Positions 18,101 through 23,750 of a stretch of 64,000 nt of DNA are shown one piece after another; the first letter of the stretch is position 1; every line of letters starts with the position of its first letter. The stretch is taken from assembly GCA_950097015.1 (NCBI GenBank), contig CATNEN010000029.1, positions 6,157,501 through 6,221,500 on the forward strand. The letters are read 5' to 3'. A program made the translations under genes and the position numbers. The notes beneath the pieces were generated by a model. That model was not told the DNA's origin. It did not search any database and saw only the letters and a list, made by a program, of their open reading frames with translations. The stretch comes from Macrostomum hystrix (lineage: Eukaryota > Platyhelminthes > Macrostomidae).

Positions 18101-19877
18101 TTCCCAAGCTGGCACAGACCAGAATCCCATAGTTTCCAAGCTGACACAGACCAGAATCCCATAGTTCCCAAGCTGACACAGACCAGAATCCCATAGTTCC
18201 CAAGCTGGCACAGACCAGAATCCCATAGTTCCCAAGCTGACACAGACCAGAATCCCATAGTTTCCAAGCTGACACAGACCAGAATCCCATAGTTTCCAAG
18301 CTGACACAGACCAGAATCCCATAGTTTCCAAGCTGACACAGACCAGAATCCCATAGTTCCCAAGCTGACACAGACCAGAATCCCATAGTTCCCAAGCTGG
18401 CACAGACCAGAATCCCATAGTTCCCAAGCTGGCACAGACCAGAATCCCATAGTTCCCAAGCTGACACAGACCAGAATCCCACAGTTCCCAGTCAGTGAGC
18501 AGCCTCACCTGTGGAAGCGGTCCAGTTCATTGAGCAGCGCCACCAAGCAAGCGTACTGCTTATCGGCCAGGGTGAAAGCCAGCTCCTCCTGTTGCACGTC
18601 CAGCTGAATGCGCGGCGTCTGTCTTGAGCGCAGCGGCAGCGGAGTTGTGTAGCGCTTCAGGCGGGCAGCCAAGGATGTTGGCCGCAGCAGATAGTTGTGC
18701 CCGGCCTCTCTACCAGCTGCTAGAACTGCGGCGGCCGCTTCAATGCCAGCCTCCGGCGTCAGGCCGGCCAACAGTAGCGGCGTATCCAGATCCAAATAGA
18801 GGCACAGCTCCGACAAGTTCAACAATTTGTAGGCGATATCGCCAGATGCCGAGTTCGAGCTGCCGGCGTCTGAAGCAGTGGCTCTAGGCAGCCAGTTGGC
18901 ATCGGTGCTCTGGGCGCGCAGCTCCTTTAGGCTGATTCCGCACGCGAATGTTCGGCCATCTGGCAGCGTCTGAGCATCCTCGTAGCGAATGTGCACGTCG
19001 CGCACTATTAATTGAATGTTTTCAACAACGCTCATTGCTAGGCTGGCGCCATACGACAGCAGGCTGGAACCGTAGCCTCCGCCGCCTTCGGCATCATCGC
19101 TGGCCAGGCCCTGGCTCTTGATCCAACGGGCCTCCAAAGCCTGAAGCTGCTTTCGCTTGCGCTCCAGCTCGCTTAGCGTCTCTTTGCGCTCGTCGTACTG
19201 TGATTGGTTGGCGTGGGGAAGAGAAAAAAAGCGTTTGTGATCTGGGCTAAAGCATGGAAGCAGTGTCAACGACACTGAAGGACAGTCGGAAGTGACATAC
19301 AATGATAGACCCCTAAATAATGGGAAATGTATAAGTAATTTTCTTTACACTCAGGCCACTTACCTTTTTGTGAATAAGTGGCTTCGCAACGATGTACAGC
19401 TTCTCGATTGTAAATAACCATGGCTGGCTTCGTAGTTGAGTGTAGGGAATCTTCAATGATATCTTGCCAATGTAACCTAATATATTTAATGAGTAATTAC
19501 ATGACGCCTTAGAGTAGTAATAAAAATATGCTTGACATATGCATATACTTGATTCGAGAGACAGCTGAAACAAAATAGTTAGCAACACTATGTATTTACC
19601 TGACACAATCTCAACAGGTAGGTCAAAAATGTCTAATAGGGCATCTCTCTTCAATGGTAAATTCTCCAGAGTTACATCACCTACAAATGCAAAAGTGAGG
19701 TAAAATGACTATGAAAGGGTGTTTGGAAAAGTAAGAAATTAGCACATTTAAAATATCAAATGTAGCTGCAATGAGTTTACCTTGAAATACACCAAAAGAC
19801 ACCTTTTCACTATTGAAGTTTTCCACATATTTTCCAACATACTTTTGAAGGATATAACTAATTATACCTTCAAGCAT
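92..19877 (-). CDS. VPS13D: VPS13D, bridge-like lipid transfer protein (5' two thirds; 3' end outside window)
   Basis: VPS13 proteins are rod-like lipid channels at membrane contact sites; VPS13D acts between ER and mitochondria or peroxisomes. Twenty-one exons join in phase: 19877-19781, 19680-19600, 19476-19364, 19197-18509, 17047-16837, 16748-15761, 14921-14830, 14744-14251, 12873-12374, 12073-11908, 11843-11578, 10931-10567, 9978-9364, 8870-7350, 6772-6233, 5993-5344, 4663-4273, 2459-1956, 1361-1028, 375-258, 171-92, for 8,815 nt or about 2,938 residues. The N-terminal chorein domain starts MLEG as in known VPS13D. Identity as VPS13D rather than VPS13A/B/C rests on collinear segments along the whole length and on the UBA domain (about residues 2770-2805), which only VPS13D carries. 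A candidate phospho-FFAT motif lies near residue 836. The adaptor-binding and C-terminal domains would lie beyond base 1. All introns are GT-AG except one GC-AG. Two ends are uncertain by a few codons (2459 or 2462; 1361 or 1352). Confidence 0.97.
258..375 (-). CDS. VPS13D: VPS13D exon 20
   Basis: 118 nt, residues about 2873-2911. Acceptor ATTGCAG, donor GTAAAA. The peptide NYFNRDLSGWEPCIEPW closely matches the YYNRALSGWEPFIEPW segment that follows the UBA region in human VPS13D. Phases 1 in and 2 out agree with both neighbours. Confidence 0.92.
441..962. repeat. 23-bp minisatellite filling VPS13D intron 19
   Basis: About 22 copies with core GAGGGTGTCAGGAGAAGCTG. Left-hand copies are divergent (GATCAAGGGGTGTCAGGAG type), right-hand copies almost identical, so recent growth was at the right side. 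It occupies most of the 652-bp intron. Confidence 0.95.
1028..1361 (-). CDS. VPS13D: VPS13D exon 19, UBA domain
   Basis: 334 nt, residues about 2762-2872. Encodes the UBA-like helical segment LMQLGFDPADCRYALGE, corresponding to LQELGFSMDDCRKALLA in human VPS13D, and then CVLIDDYQDCDVPLAEV, which aligns with the segment after the UBA in the family. Donor GTGAGT. The acceptor is CTGCAG (exon from 1361); CCGCAG nine bases downstream would also keep frame. Confidence 0.95.
1417..1940. repeat. 24-bp minisatellite in VPS13D intron 18
   Basis: About 21 copies with core GGATGTGGTGGCAGTGG. Because 24 is a multiple of three, several frames stay open (Gly/Ser-rich on plus, Pro/His-rich on minus), but it lies between two phase-0 splice sites of VPS13D. 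The sense strand carries CACATCCTTCAG, an acceptor-like motif, in most units. Confidence 0.95.
1956..2459 (-). CDS. VPS13D: VPS13D exon 18
   Basis: 504 nt, residues 2594-2761. Contains DANAVILRGTTLFAC and DETALSIIDPTDLTVEV, collinear with DTNAIILKGTTVLTY and DTALSIVDPVQIQMEL of human VPS13D. Donor CAG/GTAAGA. The acceptor is CAG before 2459 or AAG before 2462; both keep phase 0. Confidence 0.95.
2521..4256. repeat. 12/24-bp minisatellite filling VPS13D intron 17
   Basis: Units of 24 bp (core CAGCCACATGAGCAACTGAA) mixed with 12-bp half units (CAACTGAATAAG). A rarer variant block with GATAAGCAACTGACTAAG recurs near 2735, 3130, 3230 and 3660, showing block duplication. No unit contains a stop in several frames, which creates a 579-codon Gln-rich open frame on the plus strand, antisense to the gene. 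Confidence 0.95.
4273..4663 (-). CDS. VPS13D: VPS13D exon 17
   Basis: 391 nt, residues 2463-2593. Contains LHYRSTSSVNKFTAVLNNM and RLFVIFDWLF, matching LHFRSTKDSSCFTVVLNNL and RVFLIFDWLL of human VPS13D. Acceptor CTCAG at 4664. The donor is read as GTT/GTGAGC; the in-frame alternative CAG/GTTGTG three bases upstream is weaker. Confidence 0.95.
4700..5335 (-). mobile_element. SINE-A copy split by an inserted SINE-B
   Basis: 4700-4872 is the 3' body of SINE-A in minus orientation. Its tRNA-like head resumes at about 5240-5333 (complement of a B box GGTTCGATTTC, followed by the complement of an A box near 5320). The intervening piece is mostly a SINE-B in plus orientation. Lies in VPS13D intron 16. 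Confidence 0.8.
4873..5185 (+). mobile_element. SINE-B (tRNA-derived), nested in SINE-A
   Basis: Head TGGCATAGCGG matches a pol III A box; the B box is decayed. The body (about 5020-5170) matches, in the opposite orientation, the element at 41,065-41,345: both share CACTGCCTGACGATGAGA and the GGGTCTA end. Confidence 0.75.
5344..5993 (-). CDS. VPS13D: VPS13D exon 16
   Basis: 650 nt, residues 2247-2462. Begins LTNQFMYSGEPG, directly continuing the LGDLK end of exon 15 as LGKLKVKNKFLFAGFPG does in human VPS13D. Further matches: VERNLDTEVSH and LSSVHCALSLAQYQLVRGFL. Acceptor CCCTCAG, donor AG/GTGAGG, phase 2. Confidence 0.95.
6040..6225. repeat. Degenerate 18-bp minisatellite in VPS13D intron 15
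   Basis: About ten imperfect copies of GACAGGTGGACATTGTTA in a 239-bp intron. Confidence 0.75.
6233..6772 (-). CDS. VPS13D: VPS13D exon 15
   Basis: 540 nt, exactly 180 codons, residues 2067-2246. Contains LRMASVRYVHSQRF and FKYGLPDPGSTRDCDAR, matching LRMASVQYVHTQRF and FKYGRPDPLLRREHDIR of human VPS13D. Acceptor CGCAG, donor AAG/GTGAAA, phase 0 at both ends. Confidence 0.96.
6786..7215. repeat. 23-bp minisatellite in VPS13D intron 14
   Basis: About 18 copies with core GTGAATGCTGTCAATATGAA. Central copies are identical and copies near 6800-6900 divergent. The sense strand reads TTCATATTGACAG, an acceptor-like motif, in each unit. Confidence 0.95.
7350..8870 (-). CDS. VPS13D: VPS13D exon 14 (largest)
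   Basis: 1,521 nt, 507 codons, residues 1560-2066. Contains LYLDFKDISVMSV near its start and PKAVFDQVLKSLDNLVYDE, collinear with VEIKDIKLYSL and AKHVYEQVLQTLDNLVYSE of human VPS13D. It starts at acceptor AACTCAG, upstream of the first internal ATG. The middle holds long Ser/Pro/Ala-rich, presumably disordered segments. Phase 0 at both ends. Confidence 0.96.
8929..9208 (+). mobile_element. SINE-A, near full length
   Basis: tRNA-like head with A box TGGCCTAGTGG and B box GGTTCGATTCC, then the family body (TTCAGTTCACCCAGCTGTTA) and the end GGGGCAGGTGTAATCAATTA. Antisense to VPS13D in intron 13. Confidence 0.9.
9240..9335 (-). mobile_element. SINE-B 3' fragment
   Basis: About 50 bp (CAGCCAGCGAGGTGGCAATT and following) match the reverse complement of the SINE-B tail at 5110-5160. 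Lies between SINE-A and the exon 13 donor. Confidence 0.55.
9364..9978 (-). CDS. VPS13D: VPS13D exon 13
   Basis: 615 nt, 205 codons, residues 1355-1559. Contains MASLCYLHAPRLLFEV and ALVGHLGNISLTNQ, matching MASLHYNHSAKFLKEL and LLVGHLGQIFIQNF of human VPS13D. An Ala-rich run ([15 protein letters not shown]) lies between. Acceptor TTTCAG, donor CAG/GTGAGG, phase 0. Confidence 0.95.
10230..10460. repeat. 39-bp minisatellite in VPS13D intron 12
   Basis: About six copies built from CACCTCACTCCTCTGACCAC and a related half CACCTCACCCCTTGGCCAC. Shares its CACCTCACTCCT core with the arrays in introns 6, 8, 9 and 11. Confidence 0.9.
10567..10931 (-). CDS. VPS13D: VPS13D exon 12
   Basis: 365 nt, residues 1233-1354. 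Begins NQKTLVELVSFAKRINP, continuing ELDII of exon 11, as NLDIILNPETIVELIGF does in human VPS13D. Ends VATVTLTGMQ. Acceptor TTTTCCAG, donor CAG/GTAAGC. An Ala/Glu-rich stretch (EAEAAAAANA) follows the start. Confidence 0.94.
11090..11545. repeat. 21-bp minisatellite in VPS13D intron 11
   Basis: About 21 copies of CATCCACCTCACTCCTCCGG plus one base. The sense strand carries GTGAGG, a donor hexamer used by real VPS13D exons, in nearly every unit. Confidence 0.95.
11578..11843 (-). CDS. VPS13D: VPS13D exon 11
   Basis: 266 nt, residues 1144-1232. Contains IETVSGSINVSNPQSPAS, placed like FDIPTGSLRDSRAQSPVS in human VPS13D, and SGECP...VHFSELDII near its end. Acceptor CTTTCAG. Donor ATAG/GTTAGG is non-optimal but fits phase 1. 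Confidence 0.92.
11908..12073 (-). CDS. VPS13D: VPS13D exon 10
   Basis: 166 nt, residues about 1089-1143. Contains LSNLGPDFDLLVASHRD, matching TYGADFDLLMASHKN of human VPS13D. Acceptor ATTGCAG, donor AA/GTGAGT. The intron that follows (11844-11907) is only 64 bp, the shortest seen. Confidence 0.95.
12205..12320. repeat. Short 21-bp minisatellite in VPS13D intron 9
   Basis: About five imperfect copies of CACTCCTTCAATAGCCCACCT, related to the introns 11 and 12 arrays. Confidence 0.8.
12374..12873 (-). CDS. VPS13D: VPS13D exon 9
   Basis: 500 nt, residues 922-1088. Contains VQKFSVTVRLQRRLL and SIDQLIVQLESD, aligned with VEKFNVHLQLERRLI and FKVNCMQLGVES of human VPS13D; between them a long Ala/Ser/Thr low-complexity stretch. 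Acceptor AAACAG, donor G/GTGAGA. Confidence 0.94.
13010..14215. repeat. Pyrimidine-rich minisatellite filling VPS13D intron 8
   Basis: About 60 units of CTCTCTGTCTCTCCTTGTCC (20 bp) and an 18-bp form lacking CT, with interspersed CACTC and TTTTC variants. It is preceded at 13010-13060 by two or three copies of the intron 11 type unit. Sense transcripts would be purine-rich. Confidence 0.95.
14251..14744 (-). CDS. VPS13D: VPS13D exon 8, candidate phospho-FFAT
   Basis: 494 nt, residues 758-921. Begins VDGKRWEVELNISAPQFLLP, matching SKRWTVRLDISAPQVIFP of human VPS13D. Residues 831-850 read EEADDDDFATPSATPP, aligned with SDDEYKTPLATPP in human. Ends YETYSLALRDLQILVG. Acceptor AAACAG, donor AG/GTAAGC. 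Confidence 0.95.
14830..14921 (-). CDS. VPS13D: VPS13D exon 7 (GC donor)
   Basis: 92 nt, residues about 727-757: DAARRKYYLARENARANIKE and following, matching EAARRQYNKLKMQTKAEIRQ in human VPS13D. Acceptor CCGCAG. The only donor that joins in frame to exon 8 is CAG/GCAAGG, a GC-AG intron of 85 bp. Confidence 0.9.
14940..15655. repeat. 21-bp minisatellite in VPS13D intron 6
   Basis: About 34 copies of GGAGTGAGGTTGGTGGTTAA plus one base, with GAATTTGGTGG and GAGTTTGGCGG variants. Its core is the reverse complement of the CACCTCACTCCT type core in introns 8, 9, 11 and 12. Confidence 0.95.
15761..16748 (-). CDS. VPS13D: VPS13D exon 6
   Basis: 988 nt, residues 398-726. Begins AAKFLANAEAVWSTGELLVV; contains WGYWGSWLTWAGGY (like LQSWFPGWGGWYG in human), MKRDPVFIKLSFQLD (TKRDHVFAKLNLQLQ) and LFELLYELNPLDTNADYRLH (FEMLYERNPAHSHFERRLN). 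Acceptor ATTTAG, donor G/GTAGGT. The start extends upstream of the first ATG because the splice acceptor lies at 16749. Confidence 0.96.
16837..17047 (-). CDS. VPS13D: VPS13D exon 5
   Basis: 211 nt, residues 327-397: SRRHRKYRPAVRLAGNAAVW and WWRFAIKAHLRDIRQRRENW, matching KFRRWKPKVAISKNCREWWY and FALNANLYEIREQRKRCTW in human VPS13D. Acceptor TTCCCAG, donor GAG/GTGAGT. Confidence 0.96.
17085..18490. repeat. 32-bp minisatellite filling VPS13D intron 4
   Basis: About 44 nearly identical copies with core CCAAGCTGACACAGACCAGA. Only two sites vary commonly (TGACAC or TGGCAC; TTCCCAAG or TTTCCAAG). The array leaves about 15 bp at the donor and 35 bp at the acceptor. All three minus frames stay open over about 460-550 codons because 32 is not a multiple of three and no unit has a stop. 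Confidence 0.97.
18509..19197 (-). CDS. VPS13D: VPS13D exon 4
   Basis: 689 nt, residues 98-326. Contains LQALEARWIKSQ, VVENIQLIVRDVHIRYED, FACGISLKELRAQS and LRSRQTPRIQLDVQQEELAF, collinear with LQALEEKWKND, IVENIELKIQDVHLRFED, FAFGICIKNVSMQN and LRSRHSPRIDCDIQLE in human VPS13D. Acceptor ATCACAG, donor AG/GTGAGG. Part of the chorein N-terminal region. Confidence 0.97.
19364..19476 (-). CDS. VPS13D: VPS13D exon 3
   Basis: 113 nt, residues 60-97: YIGKISLKIPYTQLRSQPW then LFTIEKLYIVAKPLIHKK, equivalent to FIGKVTLQIPFYRPHVDPW in human VPS13D. Acceptor ATATTAG, donor AAG/GTAAGT. Confidence 0.96.
19600..19680 (-). CDS. VPS13D: VPS13D exon 2
   Basis: 81 nt, residues 33-59: DVTLENLPLKRDALLDIFDL then PVEIVS, equivalent to AVELENLPLKKDALKELELP in human VPS13D. 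Acceptor TTTGTAG, donor G/GTAAAT. Confidence 0.96.
19781..19877 (-). CDS. VPS13D: VPS13D exon 1 (start codon)
   Basis: 97 nt, residues 1-32. Starts MLEGIISYILQKYVGKYV, the same length and pattern as the start of human VPS13D (MLEG, then KYV at position 16), which fixes the ATG at 19877-19875. Donor G/GTAAAC. Confidence 0.95.
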
Positions 19878-20418
19878 GACTTAATGGTAAGTTAAGGATA
19901 AAATTCTGAAATGTGAAAATTGAATGTTGGAAAAACATTAAAACACTGCATGATTAAAGTAATAAGGATATAATAATATAAAGATTTATTTCAAACAAAA
20001 TCTTTTTTCTTAGCTTAGTAGTCAGTAATCACGTTTTTATTAATCTTAAGCAGACAAACAATGAAAATAGACAATCTCGTAAACATATTTAAAGTTTAAA
20101 GGATACTTAGCTAGAATAAGTTCTTACTTAAGTTGCATACTGACTCATGTAACAAAGAATTTTTTGCACAAAGAAATGCCACAGTAATAAATGATAAAGT
20201 TACAAACAAGAAACTATTTATCAAAGTTAAGTTTCACCATTTATTACTTGCTATAAATGTTATAAACATTGACTAGCTAGCTATATATAAAATATTATAA
20301 ATAATAGGCCTATATCCACACTCAACAGCAATGCATATTAAAATATCTAACTTTAAGCAATACATTTGAAAACAAAGTATCAGTTCACCATACTTTGCTA
20401 TCAGTAATTAATTAATTT
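19878..20418. other. AT-rich upstream flank of VPS13D
   Basis: No open frame of note, no array and no recognised promoter element. Presumably holds the 5' UTR and promoter of VPS13D. Confidence 0.5.
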
Positions 20419-20717
20419 ATAATTGATTACACCTGCCCTAATTGGGTCAGATGTGCAGCCGACAGCAAAGCTGCAGCTATTGCGCTGCGCATCTGAAGGC
20501 TGCGTATGGCTGTTCAGTCCATGGACTGGGGGGACGCCACACCCACCTTCAATTATCCCAGCTAATGCTGGTACCCATTTAACAGCTGGGTGAACTGAAG
20601 CAATGCAGAGTTAAGTGTCTTGCTAAAGGACACAAATTGCTTAAGTGGAGACGGGAATCGAACCCCCGACCTTCAAGTCGTGAGTCCGACGCCCTAACCA
20701 CTAGGCTACAACCTCTC
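20419..20717 (-). mobile_element. SINE-A, full length
   Basis: Reverse orientation. Starts with the complement of the tail (TGATTACACCTGCCC) and ends with the complement of the tRNA head: B box near 20667 and A box near 20702. Collinear with the 49,304-49,592 copy. Confidence 0.9.
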
Positions 20718-21956
20718 TTTGCTATCAGTTACGCAGATAGTAGACCTATCTAATATTGTTTGTAACCCGCACACAAAACCTATACGTAAAAAAGCGTGCC
20801 TATTATCTTAAATAGAGTTAGGGCCTTTTCAATTTAAGAAAGACACGGCACACTATGGTAGCATCAAAGTGTCACAGTGCTTCTTTTATGTGTCGAAGAA
20901 AGTTATTTTTTTAAAAAGCTGGGTAAGTGTTTTACTGAAATAAACAGCAAACACATGATATTACTTTGAATAGGAGGTGATAGATTAATAATTCTGTAGC
21001 AATAAATTTTTTTTTAATTTTTATGCTTTTTAGCTAAAAGGAGTAATTTATGATGCCGGATTTGCTGCTGTTTGTTGCTAATTCATACACATTAGTAGTA
21101 TTTTTTACTGCTAAAATTTGTACGATTTTTAAGAACGTAATCACTAAATGTTTTAATTATCTACGGCGGCAAATAATTTTGGCCCGAACGAAAACTACAC
21201 TTTAGGTCTAGGGGTGCTACAACTTTTATTATGTTAAATGCACTGCAATTGAAAAAAATAGACTAAAACCGTTGCTTTTTGGCCAAGACCGTTTTTTAAC
21301 TGTAGCCCTGACAGTCTTACCTACATATTTTAGTTCCTTATAATTATTAAAAACGGCCAAAACCCCAGACATTGGTATTGATCTTAATGGCACGAAATAC
21401 TCATGCGTTGGCGTTTTCGAGCTCAGATAATTTTGTTATCGCTAAAAATCAGGGCAATCGGAAAAGCCTAACTATGTTGCATGTTTTAACATAAAGAGGC
21501 TTAACTTGCTTCGCATAAGCAAAGCACTGTTATTAGTTCGGCTGTTTATCCGATTCATTGTTTGTCGTTATTCATCATTGCATTCTCATAGTTCGCCTGC
21601 AGTTGTCTATTTGCAGCCGTAGTAGGTATCATGGGGACGTGGAACCTTTGATGCTGGGAAAAACTGCTGAAGCTTTCGAGACAGCATAGGTTGCTGTCGA
21701 GAGGATTCTAAAAGCTTAGTACGGGTAGCGTGACAGCTTAAAATATGCAAGGTGCCTTCTGCGAAAGCAACGAGCTGCGGTGCAGAGAACGAAGAAAGCG
21801 ATAAAAAATATTTCGAAACTTTAGTCGACACCACTGTGTCCACCCCTTCGGATTCCAAAGTAATTCCAACTGACCACACCCACATCTATATTCAGTTGGG
21901 ATGACTACCTAAATGCTAAATATTGTGTCTTACGATATAATAATAATTAATACTCG
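20718..21956. other. Intergenic, no recognised feature
   Basis: AT-rich. The only longer frame is a 92-codon ATG frame on minus (21,885-21,607) that resembles nothing known to me and has no visible splice or codon support. Confidence 0.4.
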
Positions 21957-22065
21957 AAATAATAATTGATTACACCTGCTCCAATTGAGCCAGATGTGCA
22001 GCAGACAGCACAGCCGCAGCTATCTGAAGGCTGCGTTTGGCTGTTCAGTCCATGGACTGGGGATG
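21957..22065 (-). mobile_element. SINE-A 3' fragment
   Basis: About 110 bp matching the 3' half of SINE-A in reverse orientation (TGATTACACCTGCTCCAATT to CATGGACTGGGGA); the tRNA head is missing. Confidence 0.8.
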
Positions 22066-22559
22066 CCTATAGCGCTTCAAGTTTTGATCTCTGCTTCGGT
22101 GTTTGTGTTTCCTATATGTTGTCTAGCGGTTTATTGCAGTCTAGATGTCTTGAAGGCTATAACTGCTAACGACTATCGACACTCAGTATACCAGCTGGCG
22201 GTTGCGATCTCTCTGGATCGTTATCTCAGATTCTGCTCAAGAAAGAACGCGAACACAATGAGTTTTCTAATAATTTTAACTTAACGGAGCTCCAGCGGTT
22301 TCTCTAACTAACTCGCGCGGCGGACCTTTTTTCGCGCTCCGCTCCGACATATATATCTTTAAAACCCCTCGATCCGAGGGGAGGCAATACCGTAGCAACA
22401 TTTCGCGAGAGGATTTATGCGGGTTGAGGTCGCAGCCTCTAGTCTATTACAGTCATTATCATTAGACTAGTTGGTTGGCCGGCACACCAACCCCTTTCCT
22501 ATGGAGGGTGGGTAAAAGTCTTAAAAACGCCTTAGTTAAGTTAGGATGCGTTCCCACTT

Positions 22560-23750
22560 CTACTGAGACCTCTTTACTACTGTTCATTATCCCCTTTCCT
22601 TTCATTGATCCAGTCTTCTTGTGCGGTCCCGGCCTCCTCCAGATCTCGTTCCCGATCGGGTCCGGGCGGCTCCAGTTTCGGCTGGGTTGGGTCGATGCAG
22701 GCAGCTGCAGGTCGGGACAGGCCGAGTTGATTCCGGCAGCTCCACGTCAGCGCAGCTGCAGGTCCGGTCTCGGGCCGTTCCACGGCCCGGTCAGACTCCA
22801 GCGTGACTGTCAGCGTGGTGGTCCTTCCTTGGCCTCGTCAGAGACGCTCAGTCGGCTGCTGCAGTAGGGTAAGCGCCAGGGGTTTTGCTCCCCTCTGCCA
22901 CAGCTGCGGAGGCAGTGGCCGACAAGCATCAGCTTGCTTCGCTGGAGGGTGGCGCTGAGCCTAGGCACACGGGCTCGCGCCATCAGCAGGTCCGTCGGCA
23001 GCCGCTCTCTGGGTAGTGGATGCCAAGGGCGAACCACAGCAGCGATCGATAGGGAGCGTGCAGGGCTCGAGACATCGATTCAGAAGACATCGGCATTGCC
23101 TCCAGTCCGACGTAAGGAAGATTGGCTCTACCGCAGCTCTGAGGAATTGCGCCGTACGCCACGCCTGCGACCTCCGGTCAGCGACGTGAGGACGGGCCAG
23201 AAGAGAATTAATAGTCAGACCTCACGCAGTTGGGACGGATATTGATCACTCCACGCAGTCGAGACCTGAGGGACGATGGGCACAAGATCCAGTCCATTGG
23301 GGCCGAAGAAGGTCGGCAGCTTGTTTTACCGCTGCCACATGACATCATTGGTTTCAATCAGGTCTTGAGACAGGCTGAAAAGTGGAAAGAAAGTCCGAGT
23401 TGGTGTTGGAGGAGCCGCAGTTGTTCTTCACCAGATGGCCGTAAAGGAACAGCGGCGCGTTGTAGTCTCCTGGTGGACTTCAGTCTCGGTAGGGTCGTAG
23501 CTGTCCGAGGGGCTGTGGAGGCGTAGACGCAGATTTTGTAAAAGCGCCTGTCCCTTGAGGCAAACGATGCAATGCCAAGGCGGTCGGTTGGAAATCCGAA
23601 TTCAGAAGGGCCCTTGATCGAAGCATCATGTGCGGGAGAGCACCATGCAATTGTCCACCGCATAGTCGGCCGTATTAGTTCAATACTGAAAATCGGTTCG
23701 TTAAACAGTGATTTTATATTCCGCATAGTCCATCGCATCGTCGGCCGCAT
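22560..23750 (-). pseudogene. Decayed non-LTR retrotransposon, reverse-transcriptase C-terminal part
   Basis: In minus-strand order, broken frames show a LQHQLGLSFHFSACLKT segment (position of the GLxxNxxKT motif of non-LTR reverse transcriptases), AQFLRAAVEPIFLTS (like the FRAAVESVLLYG segment), and WHPLPRERLPTDLL followed by RLSATLQRSKLMLVGHCLRS, which is the characteristic post-RT pattern 'LTNxxLY...LSxTLRxRRLxxxGHxxR'. Frames are shifted between segments and interrupted by stops, so it is inactive. The stretch is GC-rich in an AT-rich neighbourhood. The exact family cannot be given. Confidence 0.7.

Noticed and set aside
16833-18508. Minus-strand ORFs of 460-549 codons (repeated WDSGLCQLGNYG) as a repeat protein
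   Set aside because: All three frames are open because the 32-bp unit lacks stops; the ends run into VPS13D exon 5 only out of frame, and flanking splice sites place it in an intron.
92-19877. VPS13A or VPS13C instead of VPS13D
   Set aside because: The MLEG start, the UBA domain and segment-by-segment similarity favour VPS13D; VPS13A/C lack a UBA.
21607-21885. 92-codon ATG frame on minus strand
   Set aside because: No similarity I can recognise and no supporting signals in an AT-rich spacer.
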